A DNA stretch of 64,000 nucleotides from Eustoma russellianum (Eukaryota > Streptophyta > Magnoliopsida > Gentianales > Gentianaceae), in the NCBI GenBank assembly GCA_036186865.1, contig AP025055.1, positions 25,519,197 to 25,583,196 on the forward strand, written 5' to 3'. The notes beneath the pieces were generated by a model. It searched no databases and was not told the origin of the DNA. It saw only the letters and a list, made by a program, of their open reading frames with translations. Position 1 is the stretch's first letter; every line of letters starts with the position of its first letter. The position numbers were made by a program, and so were the translations under genes. Shown one piece after another: positions 1 to 11,524 of the stretch.

Positions 1-388
1 GATATTTTCACTAAGAACAGATACTCTATTCCTTTTCAGGTGAGCCGGAATATGAGATGATATTTGTCGAAGACGATGACGAGTGGGCTCAATGGGATGA
101 CGGGCATGGAAGTAGATAGATGCTGGAATACTCTCTTTAAGTTTGAAAACTCAATGTTTATTATGTTGTACTAGAAGTTATGTTCGACAGTTGATCAACA
201 CCTTTTATTTCCGCTGTATTTTCTGGTTACATTAATGATGGTGAAGTTTTAAGTTTTACAACGTTTCCGCTGATTTATCTTACGTCATGGATGATGTATG
301 CTTGATCTGCTTTGACACTTCGTAGTTTTCATAGTAGACTATGGCGGATGCACTGGTTCCGATGACAGTTTCGGGCCAGGGCGCTACA
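1..388 (+). mobile_element. 3' part of a Gypsy (Tekay-like) LTR
   Basis: This is the tail of an LTR that begins before the window. It ends GGCGCTACA at 388, and Copia integrase sequence resumes directly after it. Its layout matches three other LTRs here (ends 3252, 33810, 48949): a pyrimidine stretch and CAG near 40, then an acidic-looking stretch, then a block around 325-350 with 'tagtagactatggcgg', then the CA end. No primer-binding site follows, so it is a 3' LTR or a solo LTR inserted in the Copia copy. The family label rests on similarity to element G, whose 3' end is Tekay-like. Confidence 0.65.
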
Positions 389-805
389 GCCTAGCTACAA
401 ATACTTGAATGTGTGAGAGTGTATGACAAAAGTTGTTGCACCTAAACCAAGACAAGTAAGAATTGAGCCTAAAACAATTGACTGCATATTCATAGGATAT
501 GCGACTAACAGTAGTGCATATTGATTCTTGGTGCACAAATCGAACATTTCTGACATACATGAAAACGTTGTTATGGAGTCAAAAAATGCAGTGTTCTTCG
601 AAGATGTCTTTTCAAAGAAAGACAAAAATAATGAAGAAACAAATACTGATAAACGAATGCGTGAGACGACTCCTCAAGAAAGTGAGGAACTTCGTTAAAA
701 CAAGCGAGTCAGAATACCAACATCGTTTGGACCGGATTTCCTAACCTTTATGGAAGAAAATGAGCCAAGAACTTTCTCTGAGATGATGTCAACTCTAGAA
801 GCTCC
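389..805 (+). pseudogene. Copia pol fragment, integrase C-terminal part
   Basis: The frame reads like the end of a Copia integrase: 'YKLWG'-like context, then KPRQV, CIFIGYA, FLVHKS, MESKNAVFFED. It closely matches the minus-strand copy at 10415-10720 in element D, so it belongs to the same family. The fragment starts at the boundary of the preceding LTR and is cut at 805 by the solo LTR, with the TSD GCTCC at 801-805. Several stop codons and frame changes show that it is dead. It resumes as reverse transcriptase at 3258. Confidence 0.75.
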
Positions 806-925
806 TGTTATGCCCCGTCGTTCATACGTAAAATTACATGTAAATTGCATGCACAACCGCCGGCTACATTAATTAAACATGTGTATATATTAAATACATT
901 ACACATATACACACACGTCAGCCAC

Positions 926-929
<4 letters not shown>

Positions 930-969
<40 letters not shown>
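930..969. repeat. (TA)n microsatellite
   Basis: Uninterrupted AT/TA dinucleotide run of about 40 bp inside the solo LTR. Confidence 0.95.
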
Positions 970-973
<4 letters not shown>

Positions 974-1975
974 TTACACATATATAAATGTTATACATGC
1001 ACATGCCAACTGCTGTAAATGAACACCCATATAGATATAAATATTACTGCAGGCCAATAACCCTTTTAGAATTCAGCAATCTAGATTCATTGTATTTACA
1101 TATAGGTGGAGTGTATTTGATGCAACATATTTAAAAGCTTAGTAAAGTTTATGTGTTTAATCGGTTTAAATAAACACCCACATATATATTAATTATATAT
1201 ATACGATAATTTCCATCAAATGGCCAGCCTTCCTTATTTCTCCCAAGCACCGGCGTCCATTAACCTCCCAAATATACAAGCCTGCCGCCAGCCTTTCCCA
1301 TCAAATAGACAGCACGCTGCCTTTTCCTTATTTTCCCACACAAACTGCTGCTAGCAGCAGGGAATAGAAAAGAATATGCAAATTCCGCATTATTCCTATA
1401 CACACAAATGACAACCATCACCCCATGAAACCTTAGCCTTCTGCCGCCACCCACAAATGAAAGATTAAGTGATGTTCGGTCCGTTCTTCATTCCGGTTAT
1501 TCGCGTATTCCGTGTAATCGAAGCGCGACGCAAGTATCCTTACTATATTTACTATGTTTTTACAAATTCATTATGCTATTTTCATATCAAATTGGATCAT
1601 GCATGATTTGTTGGTGTTTGCATAGATTGTTGTTATATGTACGTAACTGTCGTAATTATGTATCGTATATATGTGAATTAATACATAATATCGATTTGTG
1701 CACAAAATATATGAATTCATATATCTGATGAATTGAAAGTGGTGTAATGGATGTGGCTGAAATTTCGCTAAAAATATATATATGGGTGGTAGCAACCTGA
1801 GAGTGCATGCATGATTACTTGTAAAGAGCAAATGTTATATTATTTTCTTGCTTCTGATGATTGAGTGGATTAATTATTGCAAATGGACAGCGGCTCTTTG
1901 ATTTATAAATTTGCCCTCGGTCAGTGAGGAAGAACATATGATTTTTTTTAATTATATAGTATTTATGAAATATAT

Positions 1976-1978
<3 letters not shown>

Positions 1979-2018
<40 letters not shown>
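1979..2018. repeat. (TA)n microsatellite
   Basis: TA run of about 40 bp inside the solo LTR. The Tyr/Ile-rich open frame across it is an artefact of the repeat. Confidence 0.95.
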
Positions 2019-2022
<4 letters not shown>

Positions 2023-2070
2023 AATGGAAGGATACCTTCCGGACTTTATTTATGCATCAAATATCCCGCG

Positions 2071-2072
<2 letters not shown>

Positions 2073-2131
<59 letters not shown>
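2073..2131. repeat. (TA)n microsatellite
   Basis: TA run of nearly 60 bp inside the solo LTR. It is the longest pure dinucleotide tract of the window. Confidence 0.95.
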
Positions 2132-2133
<2 letters not shown>

Positions 2134-3252
2134 GCATATGTGTAGTTTATTTAGAAAAGGGATTTTGATAAATAAATGGGTCACTGGCCGATTTGTGAGA
2201 AAGTATAATTTTAATTGTTTTATTTAAAGGAATATGGATATGAAGCAATAAGATAAGGTATTATTAATGCTTGATATGTATGTGAATAAATTATATGAGT
2301 AAGGATACATCATACATGCAAATATATATACACGTGTATCAGCGCGGGTGTATATAAGAGCATGTGTGCGCCAGATTGTGTGTGAAGCATTCATGCCACG
2401 TGCACCCCTTCGGGACGCTGACTCCACTTACAGAGCGTGTGTTCGCTGACTCCACGTTACGTAGCGTGTGCGCTGAATCCACGTTACGGATCGTGTGTTA
2501 GGACCCCGGGACATGCATTGTATACATGGATAGAAAGAGCATGATGTGTGATTTGATGCGATTGGGTATGTGACACGGTAGTGTGAAAAGGCATGCATCA
2601 TGAAGCTATGCATTGCATTTGATTGGGTGAATGTGTGTTTGTCCTATGATTCAGTTATTGGTGTTAGTTATTGTTGTTTTTCTTTATGTGTTTATATGTT
2701 ATTGATTGCCTGACTGGTTATAAAGGTAAAAATGTAAACTCTATTTGCGAAGAGAAGCATACTATCTTATATTTCGTTATTTAACTATTTTATTTACACT
2801 TGCTTCTCCGTGATGATCCCGTAGTAAATATAGTTGGGCTACGTGCTGGGTGATGTATGTCGCTCACCCCCCCTCCATTAACCAGTTTTTCATGTAGACA
2901 GGTAAAGGGTTATATACCAGGGAAGATCGGAACTGGAGATTTCGAGACTGAGGATATTTGGATGAGACTATAGGGGATTTAGCTGAGGCAGTTATTTCAA
3001 TATTCGAGGTTTATGTATTTTGGAGATTAGTGTTTATTTATATTTAACCAATTTGTCGATTAGATTTCTAAGACATTTGTATTAATGATGATGATTATTT
3101 TATCGAGGGTTTTTAGTTTATGACTTCTGCTGACATCGATTTACGTTATTATGATGATGTGCAATTGAATTGTATCGACGCCTTATATTCTCCTTAGTGA
3201 GATACGACGAGTGAGTCGTTTCGAGTACTAGGGCTCAGGACGGGTCACTATA

Positions 3253-3496
3253 GCTCCCTTAAGAAAACAGGCAATAAATGGCAAGATAGACTCTATTCTT
3301 CTGAATCACACTTGGGAGCTGGTTGGCCTTCCACTAGGAAGTAAACCGCTCGGGTGCAAGTGGATTTTCAAGAAGAAATCGAAAGAGGATGGGTCTATCG
3401 ATAAGTACAAGACCCGGTTGGTAGCTAAAGGCTATCGAAAGAAGGAAGGATTTGACTTTTTTGATACCTACTTACCTGTAACTAAAATCACTTTGC
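3253..3496 (+). pseudogene. Copia reverse transcriptase, N-terminal fragment
   Basis: This continues the Copia pol that was cut at 805. One frame reads NTHLGAG/TWELVGLP-like residues, then GCKWIFKKK, KYKTRLVAKGY and a decayed SPVTK (here LPVTKIT), which is the start of the Copia reverse transcriptase. The match stops near 3496, just before the region that would lead to the catalytic block. The sequence then changes to the 3' flank of the PF04195-like gene, so this is an old breakpoint. The first GCTCC (3253-3257) is the second copy of the solo-LTR target duplication. Confidence 0.75.
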
Positions 3497-3679
3497 CAAG
3501 GCCGACATTGGATCTCGGCAACAAAAAGTTTGGAAAGTAAAAACTTAGCAGAAATTGTGGAACTAAAGAACAGAAGGAAAATACAAGTTGCAAAGACTTA
3601 GAAAATCATCCATTGATAAAAAAGTTTGAAGTACAGGATACATTAAAGTCAGCTCAACCTATTACAAGGAAATCCTAAG

Positions 3680-5748
3680 TCTATTCTTCATCCTCTCTTA
3701 AGTCGGCTCCTTCTGCAAACTTTTGAAATTGGGACTCGAAGTCCGCCTCAGCATTTGGATTGTAAAGTTCGATGAGCCAAGGATCCTCCTTGTTTAGCTG
3801 GGGCGAACTTCTGAGCAGACGTCAATAGCTTTAGTTTGACCCATCTGCATAACAGGACCTTGAAGCAACATGTTTTCTTCAAAGAATTCGGATTTCTTGA
3901 AGTCTACCACTTCTTCAATTTTGGCTAATGATAGTTGATGGGTCAGATCTGCCACCCGCTGTTCCAGATCTTTTTCCCTTCTCAGCCCATCTTTCTTATC
4001 TTTCTGCAGAGACTCTTTGTCCTTTTGCAGAGAAGCCACTTCTGAAGATGTGTGAGTATAACATGCTTCCAAGTCGGCATTCCTTTTTATCAGCTCCGTA
4101 TTTTTTCCTTCCAGCTCTGCCGCCAAAGAGTTAGAAGCTGTCCACTTTATTTCAGTTTCCTCCCTCAACCTTTGAAGCTTGGTTACTTCTGACTTCAAGG
4201 CTGAATTTTCCTTGGCCTGTTCAGCCATGACTTGGGAAGCCTCCTCAAGTTCTTGAAGCTTGGCCAACAGAGCATCTTTTAACTCTGCCCCGGTTAACGA
4301 TCTCCATTTGTTGGACTTGGATCTGTTTAATCAGAATTAAGAGTCAGCAAAAATTACTTGATCAAACATATACATTAAAGAGACAGTTCCTTACCAGAGC
4401 TAAGTTGCAATGGAAAGAATCTCCTAGATGTTCCCAGGAAGCAGCAGAAAACCGTTATCGATCCGAAGGAAGGATTATATTGTTCATCTTCTTGGCTGTG
4501 GCTGGGTTTGCCACAGTATCCATCTCAGAAAACTCACCCAAGGTCAACGTGTGTTGTTCTGCTTGGGGAGCTGGGATCTCGGCCTCTAGAGCAGATGGTT
4601 CTTGATCCCTTCGTCTCTTCCTAAGGGCAGAACCCTCGGCCAGCTGGGTTTGCTCAGGATCAGCTTGAGCCGGGTCCCATGAGGATGCCTCGGCACCTTC
4701 CTCTTCTGCCACTATAATTGGCAGATATATGATAAAAATTTGGGGGAACACTTGACAAACTGAAAGAAGGCCAAGTATGGAATACCTGGATTTGCAGACT
4801 CAGATGCAACTAAAATCGGCTGATTCACCGCAGCCTCGGCTGGTGTTGGTTCAGCCATGTCAGTCATAACAATGTCTTCATTTGGGGGAAATGCTGGTGC
4901 AGAGGATTCCCCGGCCCCAGCCTTCGGTGTCGGCCGTTTTGACTTTTTGCGGGATGCTATCTTGGCAAGCTTGGCCGCAAGGTTTTTGTCTCTCAGAACC
5001 ATGGAACCTATATAGAAAGCAAACGCTTTTATTTAAAAAAAAAAAAGAATTTCATAAGAAATGCGAATGCATACCCTTGACTATTTCCAAGTTGTTTGGG
5101 GAAAGAGGCTTAAAGTGAGGACCCGAAGCTAAAGAGCCCAGATCAGCTGCCCTCAAAATTGATTCATCCACTCTGTGCCAGTCTATGACCACAGGCAGAG
5201 AATGCAATCTGGTTGCCTCGTCGCAATATTCCAAGCTCGGCTTCATGTTGTCCGTCTTACCAGACTTCCAGATATCTAACTTGGGCAACCCTAACTTCTT
5301 AATAAAGAAGAATCTGCCTTTCCAGTTCTTCTTAAAAGTTGGAATGTTAATGGCGAAATTGAACTCACTAGAGGGAGTTCGTTTGGTAAAGTAATACCAA
5401 CTATCGGAAGATCTACAGGAGAATAGACTTCTGAAAACTCTATGATCAAAGGGGATTTCAGAAACTCTAAGGAAAAGGAAAAAACATAGGATGATTTTTA
5501 AACTATTGGGTTTTATCTTGGGAAGCCTGAGATTATAAGATTGAAGAATTCGAAATAGAGAAACAGGGACTGGAAGACTGAACCCAGACCTAAAGTATTC
5601 TTCATAGACAGCTTCATAACCCGCGGGGGGGTCATAAGCTGTCTGGCCGAGCTGAGACAGAATTGGATCAAATTGATCAAGATTAATTTCATAAGTATCA
5701 CATATCCGAGAGTTTGGATGATTCAAAAACTGTTGAGGTCAAGGCCAT
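3680..5748 (-). pseudogene. PF04195-like plant transposon-associated protein, decayed, with introns
   Basis: Four minus-strand exons can be followed. Exon 1 (about 5748-5065) carries the conserved region: a GFSLPVP motif, then LPKIKPNSLKI, SWYYFTKR and WKGRFFFIKK. These match the 'putative gypsy type transposon' family PF04195. A GT..AG intron with an oligo(T) tract joins it in frame to exon 2 (about 4997-4785), rich in Lys/Ala/Pro with a basic KKSKRP patch. A second GT..AG intron leads to exon 3 (about 4720-4400; acidic, then RKRRR). Exon 4 (about 4325-3680) is a long heptad coiled coil ending in an acidic tail (REDEE). The function of the family is not known to me; such genes often sit in non-autonomous plant LTR elements. 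Decay: a frameshift near the start, an in-frame stop near 4455 and a frameshift near 3830. I found no flanking LTRs. Confidence 0.6.
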
Positions 5749-6566
5749 GGCTGAAGTACAAAAGGAAGAAGATCAAGTTGCTCAATCAGCCTAAGATCAC
5801 AATCCGTGAAGCACAACGTTGTAGAAGAATTGGACGTTGGATCAAGTTGTGGGGTGTATGGTTGAGTCACCTCCTGCACCATTGGATTGGAGGATACAGA
5901 GGCTGTTAAGGAGAAAGTGTTGGAGCGTAGTAGAAGAAGAAGAGGAAGGAGGTCTGGGCGAGCAAAGATTCAAATAGGGTGAAATGACCCATTTGTCCCT
6001 ACTTTAATAACTCTTTGTATTAGAAGTTTTAAGGGCATTCTTGTACTTTTGCCTCCTTTTCTGTTTTGTTCGTTTTCTGCTGAGGGAAGCTGCAAGCGGT
6101 TATAACCGCTGTTGCTGCAGCAGTTTGTATTCAATTTTTGGGGCCAAAACCTCTGAATAAGTTTTTGAGAGTTCCTCTGCTCTTCTCTTTTTTCGCACCT
6201 TTGAATTCTCCATTGTTTGCTTGCGAAGTTCTTGGATATGGCTGGTTTTGACAAAGGTTTTATGTTAGTCCTTCCAATATTTTACTACTGAAATTGAGAA
6301 TGTGTGCCAACATTTTACTACTGAAATTGAAAATATGTGCAGCAAAACCTTAGGTTTGTGTTTATAGGGTATACGTCCGTGTTTTGATTCAGAAACAAAA
6401 TTGTAGAGGTCAAAGGTTCATGAACGACTTCTGAAGAAAATTGGACCCTTATGGTATTGCTTCTAAAATGGGACCAATAATATATAATAAGAACATTCTG
6501 CAATCAACCACATTGATCCTTTCTAGTGTCATTGCAACTTGCTCAGACGTCTTGCTTCAGTTTCAG
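5749..6566. other. Unassigned spacer upstream of the PF04195-like gene
   Basis: No coding feature can be supported. The stretch would hold the promoter and 5' UTR of the minus-strand gene. The open frame at 5970-6254 has no recognisable motif and is treated as chance. A 33 bp direct repeat lies at 6274-6339. Confidence 0.4.
6274..6339. repeat. 33 bp tandem duplication
   Basis: Two adjacent copies share the core 'attttactactgaaattga' at a 33 bp period (starts 6274 and 6307), with four or so differences. Confidence 0.85.
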
Positions 6567-6752
6567 TTATACACACACATAGATATACATATGTGTGTAT
6601 CTGTATATATATATATGCATATGTATACATATGCATATGTATACATATGTGTGTGTGTATATATCTGTACGTGTGTGTATCTGTTTATACATATACATAT
6701 ATATATGTATGTGTGTATGTATGTATCTATATGTGTGTATATATATGTAACA
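6567..6752. repeat. Compound (TG/CA)(TA) microsatellite
   Basis: About 185 bp of mixed CA, TG, TA and ATGT runs. It creates long open frames in four frames at once, all rich in Tyr/Ile/His/Cys, which marks them as artefacts. Confidence 0.9.
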
Positions 6753-7100
6753 CACGGGTATATTACTAGGGTAGATGAAAGTGTCAAATGGTTTTTCTGA
6801 TTTAAGACAAATACATATCATTCAAGATGGCATTTAAGCTTTAAAAGGCGATGCAACAATATGCCTGAAAGGGGTCGGACGTCTCCCCCTCAAGTAGGAG
6901 AACTGAGTAAAAAGAGAGAAATACCACTGGAAGGTGGCGAGATGCCTTAACCCCTAACTAGGACGACCCACTCTAGGGGTAGGACGGTCTCATACAAAAT
7001 GAAATTCCTCTAAAAGATGGTTAAACGTCTCATCACCTAGGAAGAAGAGTCGGATATGAAAATTTAATTCGTTTACAGGAATATATGGACACACAATGTA
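6753..7100. other. Unassigned spacer left of element D
   Basis: No motif or gene recognised. Some GC-richer stretches ('ggggtcggacgtctccccctc' near 6868) stand out against the AT-rich surroundings. The sequence resumes at 12636, to the right of element D. Confidence 0.4.
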
Positions 7101-7105
7101 GGTAT

Positions 7106-8212
7106 TGTTGGGAATAATTCAAATCAGACAAAATTGACTTCTGTACAGTAATGGTTGACCTGCCGAGCTCAGGATAGGCTGGATTGGTCTGCAGAGTCAA
7201 GACAGTTCAGATAGCGCAATTGAGTTTGCATCTTGAAGAGTCAGCCGACATGCCGACCAGAACTGAATAGCACTTCAGAACAGTAGTTCTGTGCTATCAG
7301 CCTTCCAGTCGAGCTGAACTAAATCATTCTGATCACACAGACCAGATCAGTCCAATCAGCGTAATTGTATTTGCGTTCGGGGCTGATCACTGATCTGCCG
7401 ACCTCGGCACTTCAGCACAACTACGAAAGTTGAGCTTTCAGCCGCTTCAGCCGAGCAGAGCTCCGCACGCAATGCTGCAGAACAACGAATGTTCTCAGCC
7501 AACAGCAGAGCTCTGTACAAAACAGAGCTCAACACAACAACACTGTACAACAACAATGCTGCGATATCCCACGATCAGCTGGCTCAGCACAAAGCAGAGC
7601 TCAGCACGGGAATAATCTTTACAGCTCAACTGAGCAGAGATCCGAGGTGAGTCCAGGACTCTGTCTTTAAGACGTATTGCTCCGGTATATTGTGCCCAAC
7701 CGGATGGAGTAATCGTCTCTCAGGATACAACAGAAGTCAGTTCAGACGAGCGGCACTGCAGCGTATGAACTCTACGAACCTGTAAGATACCCTGAACTTC
7801 TCGGACTTGATGCAAAATGTAGAAGAAGAAGAGAGGAGAAGAGAACGTGTATGCAGAGAAGGAGAGGAGGAGAAAATTGGATTCTGAATGAGTGTGACCA
7901 GAGAGGTCAGCTAAGCCACTATTTATAAGGAAAAATTTGATTAGGGTGGTTAATTGACAGTTTAACCATGCCCATTGGATCAGATTGTCACCGTTAGATT
8001 AGATAACTGACAACCGCTTTTCAAATTTGAATTACGATTAAGTAACTATTTTTCAAAATTAAATTACGGTTAAGTAACTGATTTCCAAATTTGAATTACG
8101 AATAAGTAACATATTCTCAAATTTGAATTACGGTTAAGTAACCGACTTTCAAATTATTTTATCCCTACTTTGAGCATTAATTTTTCATTCACCCATTTCA
8201 ATTTCTCCAACA
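7106..8212 (-). repeat. 3' LTR of element D
   Basis: 1107 bp, TGTTGG at the left edge and CCAACA at the right edge, so TG..CA with a 6 bp inverted end. It aligns end to end with 11525-12635. Confidence 0.9.
8014..8152. repeat. 32-33 bp minisatellite in element D LTR
   Basis: Four consecutive units built on 'caaatttgaattacggttaa' plus 'gtaac'. The same array occurs at about 12437-12571 in the other LTR, so it predates insertion. Confidence 0.9.
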
Positions 8213-8789
8213 ATCCCCCACATGAATGGGAATTAATGTAAGTGTTTATGTTGACTCTACCGAGAAGTCAGACAAGAAAATGTTGCATCAGAAGAGGTAG
8301 CTTCTGGCTTTGAACCTTTCTTAGTGATATACTATCAGATCCACTCGGCTAATTAGTGAACTTAATGTCTTGAACTAACCGGCCTTTAGTGTGAACTTAG
8401 ACAATAGTACTCACACAACATTTTCTTTAACACCTTTTTTGGCTCTCATGATTCTATTTGTTTTGGCCATGAATCCCCTGGTTTCAGAAAGTGTGTTAGA
8501 GAACTTTGTCCTTACAAAATTCTCATAGAAGCAGCCACACTTCACACTTACATAGGTGTTTCCTATTAAGAGTATTCTGTCATACACCACTTGACATATC
8601 AAGATATAGGAACCATTAAAAGCCTCAGCTTACGCTCATTCCTCTACAGACAGCACTTTTATTTAAGAGAATTGGTAAGTGCTTACTGAACTCCATAATT
8701 TAATTGTCCCAGTGAACCAAGATTTTGGGATCTCCTGTCAACAAGGTTGGATTATCCTTACAAATATTCATGCATTATAGGTTTTAGTC
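8213..8789. other. 3' untranslated part of element D
   Basis: Internal sequence between the polypurine tract and the end of RNase H. No coding motif seen. Confidence 0.6.
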
Positions 8790-9572
8790 GCATTCCGTTT
8801 GTCAAAATTGACATCCAATCTTTAGGCAAGCCTTTTGTAAGCAGATCCGCAAGATTCTCTTTTGATTTTATATAATCAATAGAAATCACGCCATTAGAGG
8901 TCAACTGCTTAATGGTAGTGTGTCTCCGACGCATTGTCGAGACTTACCATTATAGATACTGCTTTATGCTCGTTCTATAGCCGACTGACTATCACATTGT
9001 ATGCTGATTGGAGTGATTGGCTTAGGCCAGCAGAGCACATCTTCAAGGAAATGACAAAGCTATTCAGCTACTTCCCCGGCTTTATTTAGTGCTATAAACT
9101 CTGCTTCCATCGTGGAACGAACTATGCACATTTGCTTCGTGGATTTCCACAACACAGCACCTCCACCAACAGTGAATAAATATCCACTTGTGGACTTAGA
9201 ATCTTTATTATCAGATATCCAGTTGGCATCACAATAGCCTTTCAATACTGCTGGATATCTTGAGTAATGTAATCCAAGATTCATTGTATACTTTAAGTAT
9301 CTCATTACTATATTCAGAGCATTCCAATGTTCATCACTTAGATTACTGGTAAACCTGCTCAATTTGTTTACCGAACATGCTAAGTCTGGCCTTGTACAGT
9401 TCGTTATGTACATTAGACTTCCGATTACTTGCAAGTACTCCAATTGAGCTACTGGCTCGCTTTGATTCTTCCTTAAGTGTATACTTAAGTCGAGTGGAGT
9501 CTTCACAGGTTTCACATCATGCATATTGAAACGTCTTAGAACAAATTCAATATAGTGAGTTTGTGACAACAC
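8790..9572 (-). pseudogene. Element D RNase H domain
   Basis: The main open part (9060-9572) starts inside the reverse-transcriptase connection (HYIEFVLRRF, then PVKTPLD). It runs through IGSLMYITNCTRPDLA and YCDANWISD, then STSGYLFTVGG and STMEAEFIAL, which are the Copia RNase H signatures with the first catalytic Asp and the Glu. After an in-frame stop at 9060 the rest of the domain is still readable to about 8790 (LEDV, CDSQSAI, YNGKSR). In an active element it would remove the RNA template during reverse transcription. The stop and frame change make it inactive. Confidence 0.85.
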
Positions 9573-10100
9573 GAGTCCTTCGATATCCTAGAAATTTTAA
9601 TTCCTAGAATAATGTTGGCAACTCCCATATCCTTCATATCGAAGTTTCTCGTCAACATCTTTTTTGTGTTTAAGATGATATCCCGAGTACTCCTCATGAT
9701 TAGCATGTCATCTACATAGAGACATACTATCGCAAATGCATTTTGTGTGTTCTTAATGTAGACACACTTGTCACACTCATTGATCCTGAAACCATTAGCT
9801 GCCATAGCTTGATCAAATCTCAAGTGCCACTTTTTGGGTGCTTGCTTAAGTCCATACAAGGACTTAACGAGTCTACAGAATTTCGACTCTTGTCTTAGAA
9901 CCACAAACCTTTTCGGTTGTTCCATATAGATTTCTTCATCTAACTCACCATTCAGAAAAGCAGTCTTTACATACATCTGGTGGATTTCCAAATCATAGAC
10001 TGCAGAAATAGCAACTAGGATCCTTATAGACGTGATTCTAGCTACCGGTGAGTAGGTGTCAAAAAAGTCAAAGTATTCCTTTTGTCAATAGTCTTTAGCT
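9573..10100 (-). pseudogene. Element D reverse transcriptase domain
   Basis: The open part at 9536-9991 has the Copia reverse transcriptase core: HQMYVKTAFLNGEL (first catalytic Asp changed to Tyr in the usual DVKTAFLNG), then SLYGLKQAPKKW, then LYVDDMLI with the two catalytic Asp, then FDMKDMG and ILGIKI. It joins the RNase H frame after a frame change near 9540. The Asp-to-Tyr change in motif A alone should abolish polymerase activity. Upstream the N-terminal part continues to about 10250 with further breaks. Confidence 0.88.
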
Positions 10101-11200
10101 ACCAACATAGCTTTATACTTTTTAATAGACCCATCCCCTTTCAGTTTCTTCTTAAAAATCCACTTGCAACCAAGTTGTTTACTTCCAGGTGGAAGGTCAA
10201 CCAACTTCCAAATGTGATTTTGAAGAATCGAGTCTATCTCACTGTTAATTGCCTCTTTTCAGAATGGAGCTTCTGGAGTTAACATTGCCTCGGAAAATTT
10301 TCTTGGCTCATTTTCTACCATATAGGTTAGAAAATCCAGTCCATACAAAGTTGGCATTCTTGCACGCTTGCTTTGACGAAGCTCCTCAATTCCTTGAGGA
10401 GTTGCCTCACGCATTCACTTACCAGATCTTATTTCTTCTTGATTTTTGTCTTTCCTTGGAAAGATATCTTTGAAGAACACAGCATTCCTTGACTCCATGA
10501 CAACGTGTTCATGCATGTCAAGAATATCCGATTTGTGCACCAAGAATCGATATACACTTCTGCTAGTCGCACATCCTATAAATATGCAGTAAACCATTTT
10601 AGGCCCGATTTTAACTTGTCTTGGTTTAGGTACAACAATCTTTGCCAGACACCCCCACACTTTCAAGTATTTATAACTAGGCTTGTGGCCTTTCCATAGT
10701 TTGTATGGGGTTTCATCCATCTACTTGAATGGAATTCTATTCAAAATGACGTTAAATGAGAGAACGGCTTCCCCCCACAAGTTTTAAGGTAAACCCGAAC
10801 TTATCAACATAGAATTCATCATCTCTTTTTCAACAATACCATTTGATTGAGGTGAATATGGTGTAATCGTTTGATGAATAATCCCATGTTCTGAACAGAA
10901 TTCATTAAACGGTGTATCATATTCGCCACCTCTATCACTCCAAAATGCTTTAATTCGTTTGCTAAGTTGATTCTCAACTTCAATAGTCTTTGAAAGCATC
11001 AAGGGCCTCGTCTTTGCTACTTAGCAAATAGACATAACAGTATCATGTGCAATCGTCGATAAAAGTTGCAAAATACTTTTTACCACCTCTCATTTGCACA
11101 AATTTTAAATCACACAGATCGGTATGAATTAAATCCAAATGTTCAGTGTTTCTTTTTATTGAAGAAAATGTTGCCTTTGCTATCTTTGCTTCAACGCATG
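10101..11200 (-). pseudogene. Element D integrase and integrase-RT linker
   Basis: Right to left: a degraded catalytic core start ('HTDLCDLK', 'GGKKYFATFIDDCT'), then 10784-11002 with SDRGGEYDTPFNEFC and SPQSNGIVE (the second Asp and the Glu of the DDE triad context). Then 10415-10720 with TPYKLWKGHKP, KVWGCLAK, FIGCA and a MESRNAVFF linker motif. Stop codons and frame changes separate these blocks. The family matches the plus-strand fragment at 389-805. Confidence 0.85.
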
Positions 11201-11524
11201 GGTTTGGTCCTCCTCAGGATCCACCACAGGTGGGTCCTCGGCTAGGAACGAAGCCAACCCCATGGCAGTCAAGAAGAACAACATCTTCTGCTGCCAAAGT
11301 ATGAAGAAGCTCCCACTGAACTTCTCAGGTTTCTCCACTTAAGCCATTACAGGACCCTGTGCAGGAGGAGCATGTCTGGCACCCCAGCATTTGGTGCCAT
11401 TGGAGCATAATTGTGTACGTCTGTGCCTTGAACCGAGCTAGAGCTTGTGTTCTACATCAGGTTTCTGTAAGATCAAAAACAAACAGGAATCAGTACAGAA
11501 TCAAAACGAATATGTCTTAAGAAT
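11201..11524 (-). pseudogene. Element D gag N-terminus and leader
   Basis: The minus strand reads VEKPEKFSGSFF, LWQQKML and LAEDPPVV, the start of a Copia gag (usual form 'PEKFSGTNFKRWQQKM'). After about 90 codons it jumps straight into integrase. Most of gag, the zinc knuckle, protease and the preintegrase part are therefore deleted. The expected primer-binding site next to 11525 is not recognisable. Confidence 0.7.

Larger units (their letters stand above)
806..3252 (+). mobile_element. Solo LTR, Gypsy/Tekay-like, TSD GCTCC
   Basis: The 2447 bp unit starts TGTTATGCCCC and ends GGTCACTATA. It is flanked on both sides by GCTCC (801-805 and 3253-3257), and the Copia pol reading is interrupted exactly there. 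No internal region, primer-binding site or polypurine tract is present, so it is a solo LTR left by LTR-LTR recombination. The terminal CA has decayed to TA. Its 3' part shares the GGTGAT hairpin (2848-2865) and the 'ctccttagtgagatacg' block with element G's LTR, and its middle resembles 48160-48350. Three (TA)n tracts lie inside. Confidence 0.85.

Noticed and set aside
1911..2168. 85-codon plus-strand frame
   Set aside because: Encoded by two (TA)n tracts in the solo LTR.
6567..6821. Long open frames on both strands rich in Tyr/Ile/His/Cys
   Set aside because: They follow the CA/TG/TA microsatellite in all frames; no start context or domain.
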